Assembly (NCBI GenBank): GCA_016271365.2
Contig: CM057456.1
Coordinates: forward strand, 887,402,001 to 887,466,000
Length of the DNA stretch: 64,000 nt
From: Neoceratodus forsteri
Taxonomy: Eukaryota > Chordata > Ceratodontiformes > Ceratodontidae
Direction: 5' to 3'
The notes beneath the pieces are model-generated. The model was given only the letters and a program-made list of their open reading frames with translations, was not told the origin of the DNA and ran no database searches. The position numbers and the translations under genes are program-made. This document shows, one piece after another, positions 21,645-30,719 of the stretch (position 1 is the first letter of the stretch; every line of letters starts with the position of its first letter).

Positions 21645-22932
21645 CTGTCGGTGGTACAACAGCTGCTAGGACACCTCAATTGTGCGTGCAGAGCTGTGGT
21701 CCCAGGGAGGGTTTTCACTCAGTGGCTCACCAGGGCCACCAGCCAAGTGAAGCTTCCCCACCATTGGGTGGGCATCAAGAAAGGGGTAAGGCAGGACTTG
21801 GGGGTGTGGGAACAGTTCCTGGAGGGGTATAATGGGGTTATTTTTTGGCAGGAAGATTGGGCACACAACACAGACCTAGAGTTGTACACAGATGCAGCAG
21901 GAGCCTGGGAGATGTGGGCATACTTCAAAGGGGAATGGATTTCTGAAGGGTAGCCCTGCAGATGTAAAGAGGAAGGGCAACTCAAACAGATCACATTTTT
22001 GGAGTTATTCCCCATATGGGTGGTGGTTAAGGTGTGGGGGGAGCAATTTTGCAATAAGAAAATCATCTTTTGGTGTGATAATTTAGGGGTGGTAAAGATC
22101 TTGAACTGCCAGAGAGGCTCCACTGACAGGGTCACCCAGTTAATGTGGCAGATGGTTTTAGAGGGGTTAAGGCTGAACCTGTTGTTTAAGGCAAAACACA
22201 TGGGTACCCATGATTAGGGCACTGGAGGAGGGGCACTGACAATACCGGTGACCTGCTTCCCAGTGCATTCCTGGAGGGCTAGGGTAGGGTAGGGTAGGAT
22301 GGCTGGATGGTGGGTTGGCGAATATAGCGATGGGATGTTGCTATACGTACATGCTCGGGGGGAACAAGCATGCACAGTGAGGGGCGGGAGGGGATGTGAG
22401 GAGTTGTGCCGTGGTCAGTTGCTAAGCCGAACCCGTGGATTGGTGGGTGGGTTGCCGGTGCTGGTTGGCAGGGTACTGGTTTTGGGTCCGGGAGCTGGTG
22501 CATTTTTTTGCGCCAGGCCCAAACCTTTAATTTTTTTACTGTTTTCACCTTCCCCGACATGCACCTCCCCTGGAGTTGAGAATCTTTTACTAGGGGGGTA
22601 CGGGGGGCACAGCACCCGGCATAAAACAGTAAAAAAGTAAGTCCCAGATGCCATTGTGCTGTGCGCCGGGGTGTCAGAGTGCCTTTAAAAAATGTTGGCA
22701 CTCTGACTTCTTGATAACAGTGATCACCTTTAGGCTTTCATCATTATCACATAGATACAAACACATCACAGGTATTTACAATGAAATAGCTGACAGCCTT
22801 TCACATTTCCAGCTACACAGGTTCAGGGAAGCAGCCCCTCACACAGTGGACAGGAAGACCATAGTGTTCTCTCCTTATGGCAGATTGGATGGGCAGAGCC
22901 ATCATGCTGTACCATTGTTCATGGTCCTCTAA
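21645..22932 (+). pseudogene. Ngaro RT thumb and RNase H domain
   Basis: Directly after the hAT-like element the frame continues with VVQQLLGHLNCACRAVVPGR, the RT-to-RNase H transition of Ngaro proteins. RNase H begins near DLELYTDAAGAWEMWAYFKG, with the first catalytic Asp at 21891-21893. Downstream blocks appear in shifted frames: FLPIWVVVKVWG-like text and KIIFWCDNLGVVKILNCQRG with its catalytic Asp (about 22062-22121), then LLFKAKH. A 557-bp insertion interrupts here. The end of the domain, HITGIYNEIADSLSHFQ (about 22763-22813), carries the last conserved Asp. The domain would degrade RNA in the RNA-DNA hybrid. Frameshifts near 21950 and the insertion disable it. Confidence 0.8.
22202..22758. 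mobile_element. 557-bp insertion in RNase H with 8-bp duplication
   Basis: The motif aaacacat occurs at 22194-22201 and 22759-22766, exactly at the break in the RNase H frame, and joining the sides restores AKHITG in frame. The insert contains a (gggta)n-like stretch near 22280-22298 and a perfect 11-bp stem (gtcagagtgcc at 22673-22683, ggcactctgac at 22697-22707). The termini show little inverted similarity. The 8-bp duplication suggests a hAT-type non-autonomous element, but its family is not identified. Confidence 0.55.
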
Positions 22933-24277
22933 TACCTTGAGGACATATGATAGGGAGTGGGAGGCATTTCAGGAGTTCTGTCAACAGAGGGGGTGGGAAA
23001 CAGGGGGAAGGGTTTTGTAGTAGCAGGTGATCAGGTTTATGGTAACAAAATGGGACAAGGGCATAGTGTATTCAACCATGGGTACATATTTGGTGGGAAT
23101 AGGTGCAGTCTGCAAGGCAAGGGGGGGCTCCCACCAGGTCCCCGTCAATTATCAGAATGCTACAGGTCTGGCAGAGGTTGAAAGGGAAGACAAGGGACAA
23201 CAGATGCCCAATCATGGGCAAGGTTTTCAGCAGACTGCTTGTTAGTTTGAGTAGCATTTGTAGGTCAGCATATGAGACAAGGTTATTTAGAGCCCTATTT
23301 TTATTTATGCAGCAGGGGGCATTAGGGTCAGTGAAATAGTAGTGAGTAGACAGGGAGATAAGCATGAGGGTCTGTGGGGGGGAAGACATACAATGGGATG
23401 ATGAGGGGCAGTCATTAAGCTGAAGAGATCAAAAACAGATCAGGTAGCTGGCCTGGTGGAACTGAGGGCTGAGGCACTGGATGCCACACATCCCGCCACG
23501 CCAGTGACCCATGTTTGGAAATGAGCACAGGCTTCCAGGAGTCAGCAGGGGAGGGAGAGGAGTGAGCGTCTGGAGGACAGCTCTCCTTTCCTGGGGAGGG
23601 AGGACTGGTGCTCCAGCAGAATGACTGCCCTCAGGTGGAGGCCAGAGGGTAGTGTGGGTCTGAGAACACCAGCAAAAGGGAGGATGCTGTGGGACTTCCA
23701 CAGACATGCACATGCCTCCATGCCTGCACATTGGGTATGTGCACCCCGGCAGGAGAACAGGAAGAAAATGGTGGAAAAATACCTCCAGCTGTAGGATGAT
23801 GGCTCATCCCTCTGCAGGTTCCACACCTGGACCAGGCAGGAAGGTAAGTCCCTGTGATTCTGGGGTGGCAGGATGGGAGGGTCAGTTGGAAGGGGCAGCC
23901 AGAGGTGAAAGGAGCATAAAGTGTATATTAAAAAAAAAAAGATTAGGTCAGAGTAGGGGTATGAGTCAAATTACCCAGCAGCGCCAACCAGACTATGTGA
24001 GTGTTCAGGGTGTTAAAAGCCTACGGTGAGGTTCGATCAAAGTGGGCAGACCTGTTCTTTGTTCATGGGAATGGGGTGGCAGTGTCAGCATATCAGGTGT
24101 CAGCAATGGTCAAGAAAGGTATAGCATTCATAAGGGGGGATCCCAGCAGGTTTTTGTCACATTCTTTTTCTATTGGGGCTGTATCAGAGGCAGCTGAAGG
24201 GGAAGCCTTGGTTGAGGACATCAAAGAGAAGGGAAGATGGAAGTCAGACAGCTATAAGTCATATGTGAATGAATAGG
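22925..24277 (+). pseudogene. Ngaro tyrosine recombinase
   Basis: The N-terminal SAM-like segment is readable as NTLRTYDREWEAFQEFCQQR (about 22929-22988) in one frame and further blocks in others (MIRFMVTKWDKGIVYST; ETRLFRALFLFMQQGALGSV near 23274-23330). The first catalytic Arg block, normally GALRVSE, reads GALGSV. The block KRSKTDQ (about 23419-23441) is cut by a retroposon. The C-terminal half (24001-24276) has LSHSFSIGAV, where the HxxR motif has lost its Arg (Ser), GRWKSDSYKSY and the nucleophile Tyr at about 24262-24264, followed by TAG. It would integrate the circular DNA intermediate. Two lost arginines, frameshifts and the insertion mean it is inactive. Confidence 0.8.
23443..23945 (+). 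mobile_element. Retroposon copy 2 inside the recombinase gene
   Basis: Starting at about ctggcctggtggaactgagg (23448), it resembles 40021 onward and the reverse complement of 13580 downward. Shared landmarks include the opening text gctgaggcactgg and catgcacatgcctccatg (about 23703-23720). It ends in an 11-A tail at about 23931-23941. Similar text at the edges (agatcaggt at 23434, agattaggtcag at 23941) may be a decayed target duplication. It breaks the SKTDQ block of the recombinase. Boundaries are good to about 10 bp. Confidence 0.6.
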
Positions 24278-24640
24278 TTTTTATTTGCACTCTGCTGTTT
24301 TGTTCCAGGTGAGGGGCGCTGGAGGATGGTCTGGATCATTGGGCACTCCATTATTGTTTGGGCCAAAAAGACAGTCATCAGCAGGTCAGGTGGTAGGCAG
24401 TTGCAGAGGGAAGCAGACTCTGTCAGACTGCACTGGAAAGGCATCTTGGGCATGCGCTGGGGGCAGCTGCTGCCATTGTTAGAGGAGCAGAAGATCAGAG
24501 TCTCAAAACCAGACCTTCTAATTTTACATTTGGGGGGAAACAATCTAGGGGAGAGGCCTTGGGTGGATTTATTGGTACAGATACAAAATGTCATAAGAAT
24601 TATATGCTCTTGGTGACCAGGTGTCAAGATTGCATGGTCA

Positions 24641-26537
24641 TGTCCCTGGACACAGAGAAAGCTTTTGACAAAATATCCTTGGATTATCTGTTCAACTTGC
24701 TTCCCAAATACCATATCCCATCCCAATTCATCCATTGGGTGAGAATACTCTATATCTGCCCCTCTGCTCATATTCTATGTAATGGAATTCTCTCCTCTCC
24801 CTTTAATCTACAACAAGGCACCAGACAAGGCTGCCCACTCTCGCCATTTCTTTTAAATCTGTATTTGGAGCCACTGATAAAGAAGATCAACGCATCTCCC
24901 CTTATCTCCAGCATCTCCATAGGCTCACATCAGTATAAAATTTCAGTATATGTAGATGATATATTATTGCATGTTACACATCCCAAAACATCCTTACCGG
25001 CTACCTTTGACATCATCAAGAGTTTTGGGATGATATCTAATTACAAACTGAATCTATCAAAAACAGAAATTATGCCCCTTAATGCCTCTACTTTATGTAC
25101 TGATACAGAACACCTAGGCTTGACTTAGATCTGAGAAAAAATTAAGTATTTAGGCATCTACCTTCTCCGTCTATGGCTAACATGAAGCAGTACAATCTAG
25201 ATACAGTAGTCGCCCAGCTTAAAACTGATTTAAACCGTTGGGCCTTACTGCCTATCTCCATTTGGAGTTGCCTGAGTATTGTGAAAATGAATGTCTTGCT
25301 TGGCTCCTATATCCTTTACAAATTTTTAACTACTTCCTCCCCAAATCTTGGTTCGCTCAAGTCAATAGACATATCTTCCTTCATCTGGTGGGGTAAAACT
25401 TCTCGTAGGGCACTTTTCAAGCTACAGTGCTCCAAGGAAAGAGGAGGTCTGCAAGTACCAAATCTATATTTATATTACCTTTCCATTAATTGCTCCAGAA
25501 TTTCACAATGGCTATGACCCGTAAGTAAACCTAACTCAAATACGTACTCCCTCCCCATGGCTGCAATTACAGCAATCTATTTGTGCTCAATATGGTCTGA
25601 ATATATGTACCCTACTTTACACCCACACTAAAAAGGTCCCTAAACCACTTTATACTACCCCAATTGTGGAGCCCTACGTGTAACTTCACAGCTATGCACT
25701 ACACTCCACATTTCCTTTCTGAAAAATATCTCACAGGCCCTACTACAGTAGGTAACCTAAACTTTAAGATTGGGGGTAATATGCTCAACACATCTTTCTG
25801 GCCCTATAATAAAGACACCACAGTTGCTGACCTGATTAAAAACCAGAAACTACTACCATTTCACGAGGTGCGATCTAAATGTAAGTTACCCCCTTCAGAC
25901 TGTTTTAAGTACTTTCAACTCTCACACATGTTATATCAGCACTTTGGTTCGGGACAGTGGGATAACTTGCATGAAACTCAAATCCTAACTATGGTTACCA
26001 CAGCCCCCTCCACACGCAACATCTCTTATTTTTACCATCATTTATGTTTCCTGCCAAGGGACAGGGAAGGCCAACTATATTATTACTGGGATCAGATTCA
26101 ACCACCCACTTCCCCCAACACATAACTGGCCACAGATTTGGAGTCATTTATATAAGTACATCAAATGGGACCGATATCGCGTACTCCAATTTCAGCTCCT
26201 ACACAATCTCTACTACACCCCAGATAAATTATGCAAAATGGGGAAACTGTCATAAAATACATGTTCCAGATGTGGGCAACACCCTGGCACATTGTACCAC
26301 ATTGTTTGGCAATGTGAAAAAATCACCCCTTTCTGGGATGCTATTCGAGCTAGATTGGACCCACTATTTGGCCTATTTGATGCCTTCCTCGCAGAGGTCT
26401 GTATACTTGTAGAATATGGGCACTCCTTGATAGGAAACCAATGCAGGCACATGGCCCTTGTATTGATATGTGCAAAGAAGATCATATTACGACACTGGCT
26501 AGATCAATATAGCCCCTCAGTTACAGAATGGTTCTGA
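24641..26537 (+). pseudogene. L1-like ORF2 RT palm to C-terminus
   Basis: The coding part of the truncated LINE. RT boxes from AEKAFD to YVDD are intact in one 160-codon stretch (24644-25128), followed by the thumb region (LKTDLNRWALLPISIWSCLS; SFIWWGKTSRRALFKLQCSK). A run of frames to 26537 contains the C-terminal W..C...H-type region (MYHIVWQCEKITPFWDAIRA, about 26292-26351). Stops at 25126 and 25516 and frameshifts near 26100 break it. Without an endonuclease domain or promoter it could never have been autonomous at this site. Confidence 0.75.
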
Positions 26538-27004
26538 GAAATCCTTTTTGCTCTCCAATCTGAAAAGATCCTAGTCAGTATGTCCAATCAAGACCATAAA
26601 TATCAAAGGATTTGGGCACCCTTGTATACACTGCTAACAACATAACCTTACACAGCAACAACTACCCTCTAGCCTCTTTTCACTAGTACTGCTGCCCCTA
26701 TCTATTTCTTATTCTTCTATAATCCAAATGTCATTGAACCTTCTAGAGAGAAAATATAACACTCTTTTTCTTTCCTTTCTATATTTGCCTCTGGTGGTGA
26801 TGGGAGGGGAGCTGGGGGGATTTGGGAGGGAGGGAGGAATATGGTTTATAAAACACTAAAACCATTATACTGTATCTTCTATATATCATATTGTCTTGGT
26901 TACTGTACCATATAACAATGCCTTGTTAATAGTTGCATTATTGGTTCTGCTCTTATTGAATTGTATTTGTGGACCAAATAGAGTATATTAAATTAAAAAA
27001 AAAA
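24641..27004 (+). mobile_element. 5'-truncated L1-like LINE with 14-bp duplication
   Basis: Target duplications agattgcatggtca (24627-24640) and agattgcattgtca (27005-27018), 13 of 14 identical, flank a 2.36-kb fragment ending in a poly(A) tail (26994-27004). It is truncated within ORF2. The RT part reads SLDTEKAFDKISLDYLF, FNLQQGTRQGCPLSPFLLNL (about 24801-24860) and VYVDDILLHV, with YVDD at 24949-24960, in a frame open to 25128. Further blocks (ALFKLQCSKERGGLQVPNLY; a C-terminal segment to about 26537) lie in other frames. The remaining 3' UTR is about 0.45 kb. Confidence 0.85.
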
Positions 27005-27033
27005 AGATTGCATTGTCAGAAATCATCCCTAGG

Positions 27034-28134
27034 TAGTGTTGTGTGAAATTGAAAAATTTCACACAGCGAAATATTTTCGCTGAATTCACGCATTTCACAG
27101 AATATTTAGCTGGGTGAAATGCAAAATTTCTCACATGGAGCAAACAAAAGTTTGCCTGCCAACTGGCGAAATTCACTGGTCTTGGGTGAAATTTCACCAC
27201 CCATGGGTGAAATTCTATAATTTCCCACATCAACTTTCTTCCTAATTGTCTAATGGTCCCCCACGCTTACATTAAATTTAAAAAAATCTTCTCCCTGGTG
27301 TCTAATTGGTCCCACCTCAGCTCGATCATGGCCAAAATTGAATAAGCACCCTCCCTCCCTCGGAGTTACACTAAGTCATTGCCCACCCTCCCTCCCAACT
27401 GGGTCCCTCCCAAATCTGACCTTGTGGTAAAAAAACAATAATTAATTAAATCCCCAACTCCCTGGTGTCTAGTGGACCCCCCACCCTGGTATCAGATTGC
27501 GCCCATCCCACTCACCCTCAGTACCCTGATCAGGCCACCAGCACAGCCCTCCACTCACCTCCATGGCCAGCAGCCCGACTGAGTACTTCAATGAATGAGG
27601 GCATGCTTGTACAAGCACATGCTCATTCATTGTCAGATGCTCATTCATTGAAGCACTCAGTTGAGCTGCCGGCCATAGAGGTGAGTGGAGGGCTGTGCCG
27701 GTGGCCTGACTGGGGTACGGGGGGAGTGGTGGGTGCTATCTGATGCCAGGGTGGGGGGTCCACTTGACACCAGGGAGTTGTGGATTTAATTAAACATTTT
27801 CTTTTAACACAAGGTTAGATTCAGGAGAGGACTCAGTTGGGAAAGAAATTACTCAGTGTAACTCGGGGAAGGGGGAGAGGGCTTTATTCAATTTCTGCCA
27901 TGATCAGGATGGGGGGACCACTAGACACCAGGGAGACAATTGTTTTTTTAATTTGGGATAGCGAGCAGTTGGGGGGAACCCACTATGGATACCATTAGGA
28001 AATGCCCATTTGCAGTGGGCAAAATTGCGATGAAATTTCACCATTTCACTGCAATTTCGTAAAACATTTTACACGGTGAAATTGCAAATTTCATGGCAAT
28101 TTCACCAGCAACATTTTATTTCGCAACATCTCTA
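27034..28134. mobile_element. 1.1-kb foldback DNA element
   Basis: The two halves are inverted copies of one another over about 0.5 kb per arm, with the turn near 27605-27640 (agggcatgcttgtacaagca). Landmarks pair up: tggtgtctagtggacc (27463) with the ccacttgacaccaggg-type text near 27760, and tcaatgaatgag (27590) with ctcattcattga (27640-27651). The outer ends read tagtgttgtg and, inward from the right, tagagatgttg. Flanking 8-mers are tccctagg (27026-27033) and tctccagg (28135-28142), 6 of 8 identical, suggesting hAT-type insertion. Terminal regions are rich in gaaatttc palindromes. No transposase is encoded. Confidence 0.7.
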
Positions 28135-28423
28135 TCTCCAGGTGAGTGTGGAGGCAGGCTAGGGATGTGAAGGCAGTAGAATGGGCAAGGAAGAGATTGA
28201 ACAGGAGGATGGCAGCATTTGCCAGGTCATCTGGGATATTTATGTAAAACATGCCATTGCCTGTGACATCCCTGAGGACTATAGACAGGATGGGGTACAT
28301 TTATCAGAAGTAGGCTTAGCGTTGTTTACAAACAGGTTTGATGAAGTAATTGAAGTGTGGGAATTGGAGAGTGGCATTCTGGGGAGATGCGCACCATCCA
28401 ATGTAGAGCTGGAGGTGTGCTAG

Positions 28424-28835
28424 TGGAAGGAAGGAACTGGAAAGGGGGGAGACACCAGGGTGGGAGGGACTCTAGCAGCAGGCCTGGGCAGGGTCAACAT
28501 CCAGGCAGGTTGGGGCACCTCCCAAAGAGAATGCAGTAGGATGGAGAGGAACAGAGCTGGGGATCCCATGCGACATCTGAGCCCCCAAGAGGAATAGAGA
28601 ATGACTGGGGGAAGACAGATTAGAGCACCAAGTGACGCATCTGGGCTCAAGAAGAAAACTGTGGGAAAAGAGATTGGACTACAGGAGGAAGTTGGGATTG
28701 ACTGTTATTACGTTGTCATGGCTGAGAAATAAATAAGTTGAATGTTTACAACATACACAATAAATTCTGCCAATCGAGCACCCAGCATATCAGTGTGTGA
28801 GTGTTTGTTTCAGGTGGGGACGTCTCCTTGACAAA
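28424..28835 (+). repeat. Ngaro terminal repeat B1
   Basis: Begins just after the hydrolase stop (tggaaggaaggaactgg) and matches B2 along its length: aacatccaggcaggt, cccaaagagaatgcagta, aaataaataagttgaat, agcacccagcatatca and ccttgacaaa all recur in the same order at 29290-29726. Divergence between the copies is moderate, consistent with an old insertion. Confidence 0.85.
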
Positions 28836-29289
28836 GGGAGCTGCCATTCCAGGGTGACCCAGATTGTCTGGGGCAACCCTACCTGAAATTGGGGGGGGGT
28901 TTAGGTAAGGGAGAGAGAGAGAGATTGAGAGAGATGAGAGAGAGAGAGAGAGAGAGAGAGAGGAGTGAGCAAGGGTGAGCAAGGGAAAGGAGGGGCTGAG
29001 GTGTCAGTCAACCAAATGGGTGCAGAGGATTGGTAGGGAAGAAATAAGGGAGTGGCCACTAGGGGAAAAAGCAGGGGGCAGGTGGTGCTATGTCACTTTT
29101 GCTGGACTTTGAGATTCCCACCCTCCTCCCTTCATGGGAGATGGGGGTAGAGGAACACAGGGACAATGCAAGAGTGACATTGGTTGCCAGCTGAGGACAA
29201 CAATGAGCAGCCAGTCCAGGGTCAGGGGTTGCTGTCAGAGGGCAACAGGCTGGACATTTCTGGGGGATGCCAACAGAGGGCATCAGTGA
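28836..29289 (+). repeat. Ngaro terminal repeat A2
   Basis: Starts at the B1-A2 junction (gacaaagggagctgcc) and matches A1 at 6228-6448 and about 6797-6822, including a (GA)n run (28911-28962) and aggattggtaggga. The right part (29120-29289) has no counterpart in the damaged A1. The A2-B2 junction is at about 29290. Confidence 0.8.
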
Positions 29290-29726
29290 TGGAAGGAAGG
29301 AATTGGAAAGGGGGGATACCAGGGTGGGGGGACTCTAGTGGCAGGCCTGGGCTGGGTCAACATCCAGGCAGGTGGAACATCTCCCAAAGAGAATGCAGTA
29401 GAAAGGAGAGGAACAGAGCTGGGCATCAGGTGCAACACCTGAGCCTCCAAGAGGAACAGAGAATGACTGAGGAAGATGGATTAGGGCACTGAGTGACACA
29501 CCTTGGCTTGAGAAGAAAATTGTGGAAAAAGAGATTGGGTTGAGAAAGGTTGCACCTGTAAACAAGCTTCAACTTAGTGTGTCTCTCCTGGTTAAAAAAA
29601 AAAAAAGATAAAAAAAGAAATAAATAAGTTGAATACTTACAACATGCACAACACACTTTGCCAATTGAGCACCCAGCATATCATTGTGCGAGTGTTTATT
29701 TCAAGTGGGGATGTCCCCTTGACAAA
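29290..29726 (+). repeat. Ngaro terminal repeat B2
   Basis: Direct copy of B1. It contains an extra A-rich stretch (about 29593-29621) relative to B1. Its end, ccccttgacaaa, is followed at 29727 by L1 coding sequence, marking the right edge of the Ngaro element. Confidence 0.85.
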
Positions 29727-30462
29727 CACAGAATACCACAGAAAATGTGGGATGTCATATGGTTGGGATGTCATGGAAAGATTAACGTATGGAATTATCA
29801 TAAACATAAAAGCCTCAAGGACAGGTATTGTCTTATACAAAGGTGTAATGCCCAACTAGAAATGATGGATCACTTATTTTTTTTTCAGTGCCCCATATTA
29901 CTACCTTTTGGCATACGTTAGTTAGATTTTGGAAGGAACCACAGTTCAAGTTCAATGAATTATGACTGATTTATGAGGCAATAGACAAAGGTGGGGGAAA
30001 TTTCATTCTGACATTACATGCTGATTCTAGCATCAATTAGGAGGTCTGTCTGGCAAGTAATATGTTTTTTTTTTCGACATATAGATATACCCTTATCAGG
30101 GTTAATAGAAAAGATGAATAATGAATGTATGGTTATTTATGAAAAGGATATGAAAATGTTATCTCAGCCTGTTTTTCAGAGACTTTGGAAATTAATGACT
30201 TGGATGCTTTCCCGAGACAGGAAGATTTCATCTAAAGATTCATCCTCATTGGTGGGCATAGCCTTTAAATGATGATTATTACTGATTATTTTTTATCCTT
30301 TCTTTTGCTTTTGTTTTGACATTTGATTATTGTGTATAAATATTTGTTTTCTTCTATTTTCCTTTATGTATGTATTTGAGTTTTGAAGCTTACATTTGAA
30401 ATTGTTTTCTGCATAATTTGGTTTTAGTTTTTTTTTTCTTTTAATAAAATTTCCCCATCTCT
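29727..30462 (+). pseudogene. 3' end of the outer L1-like LINE
   Basis: Continues L1-type ORF2 after the Ngaro: KMWDVIWLGCHGKINVWNYH, RCNAQLEMMDHLFFFQCP (the HxxxC zinc-like region of L1/Tx1 C-termini) and FWHTLVRFWKEPQFKFNEL around 29727-29960. A final segment (30018-30272) is Lys-rich with SQPVFQRLWKLM. It is followed by an AT-rich 3' UTR with AATAAAA near 30443. Stops and frameshifts throughout. Confidence 0.65.
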
Positions 30463-30479
30463 TGTCAAAAGTAGCATTG

Positions 30480-30705
30480 GTTCTTTTTCTTCCACCTGGA
30501 CACCCACCAGGAGAGCACCAAAGATGGGCAGAAGGGACATCAGTTTAATGTCTCATCCAAAAGACAGCACATCCCAACAGTACAGCACCCCTAGTACTGC
30601 ACTAAAGTGCCAGTGTTTATGGTATGTGACCAATCCTGATGTGGAATTAGAACTCTTGATCTTCTGACCTAGAGGTGGATGTACTACCACTGGAGCCAAG
30701 TCGAC
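30480..30705 (-). mobile_element. tRNA-derived SINE
   Basis: On the minus strand, an A box (tggctccagtgg, 30688-30699) and a B box (gttctaattcc, 30643-30653) are about 45 nt apart. They are followed by a body containing gtgctgtcttttggatgaga (about 30551-30570 on the plus-strand coordinates), similar to a motif I recall from vertebrate tRNA-derived SINEs. The left edge on the plus strand is T-rich (ttctttttctt), as for a 3' tail. It may be truncated. It adjoins the end of the L1-like LINE. Confidence 0.6.
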
Positions 30706-30719
30706 ACACCAATACTCAC

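Larger units (their letters stand above)
24279..28423 (+). pseudogene. Ngaro SGNH hydrolase (split over 3.6 kb)
   Basis: Immediately after the recombinase stop, frame 24269-24616 reads VWIIGHSIIVWAKK (block I; catalytic Ser codon 24347-24349, with His where classic GDSL enzymes have Asp), then GILGMRWGQLLPLL and PDLLILHLGGNNLG (block III Gly-Asn, about 24512-24553). The frame continues as KIALSEIIP across the target duplication at 27005-27030, and resumes after the foldback with WRQARDVKAVEWARKRLNRR (28149-28208). It ends with DYRQDGVHLSEVG, containing the catalytic Asp and His (28289-28300), and stops at 28421-28423. This hydrolase is known as an extra domain of vertebrate Ngaro elements; its role in the cycle is unclear. 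A frameshift near 28230 and two insertions inactivate it. Confidence 0.8.
6220..29726 (+). mobile_element. Ngaro-like tyrosine-recombinase retrotransposon with nested insertions
   Basis: The element reads A1 (6220-6822) - gag-like - RT - RNase H - tyrosine recombinase - SGNH hydrolase - B1 (28424-28835) - A2 (28836-29289) - B2 (29290-29726). A1 resembles A2 and B1 resembles B2. This A1...B1-A2-B2 arrangement of split direct repeats is the known Ngaro layout; such elements integrate through a circular intermediate using a tyrosine recombinase, without a target duplication. B2 ends gacaaa and A1 begins aaaggggg, while the internal B1-A2 junction reads gacaaaggg, so a short AAA overlap at the junction fits. 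Seven insertions account for about 15.5 kb, leaving roughly 8 kb of native element. All reading frames are broken. Confidence 0.85.
45..30462 (+). mobile_element. Outer L1-like LINE, 5'-truncated, split by two large insertions
   Basis: Three separated blocks (45-1085, 5251-6219 and 29727-30462) encode successive parts of one L1/Tx1-type ORF2 on the plus strand, in order: endonuclease-RT linker, RT fingers, RT palm, then the C-terminal zinc-finger-like region and a 3' UTR with AATAAAA near 30443. The LINE itself is only about 2.8 kb; the rest is an L2-like LINE and a Ngaro element. Every block carries stops and frameshifts, so it is dead and old. The left end starts within ORF2, as expected for 5' truncation. 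No target-site duplication was identified. L1-clade assignment rests on motif order rather than a search. Confidence 0.7.

Noticed and set aside
27465..27743. 92-codon plus-strand frame in the foldback
   Set aside because: It lies across the palindromic centre, and its residues simply reflect the inverted repeat.
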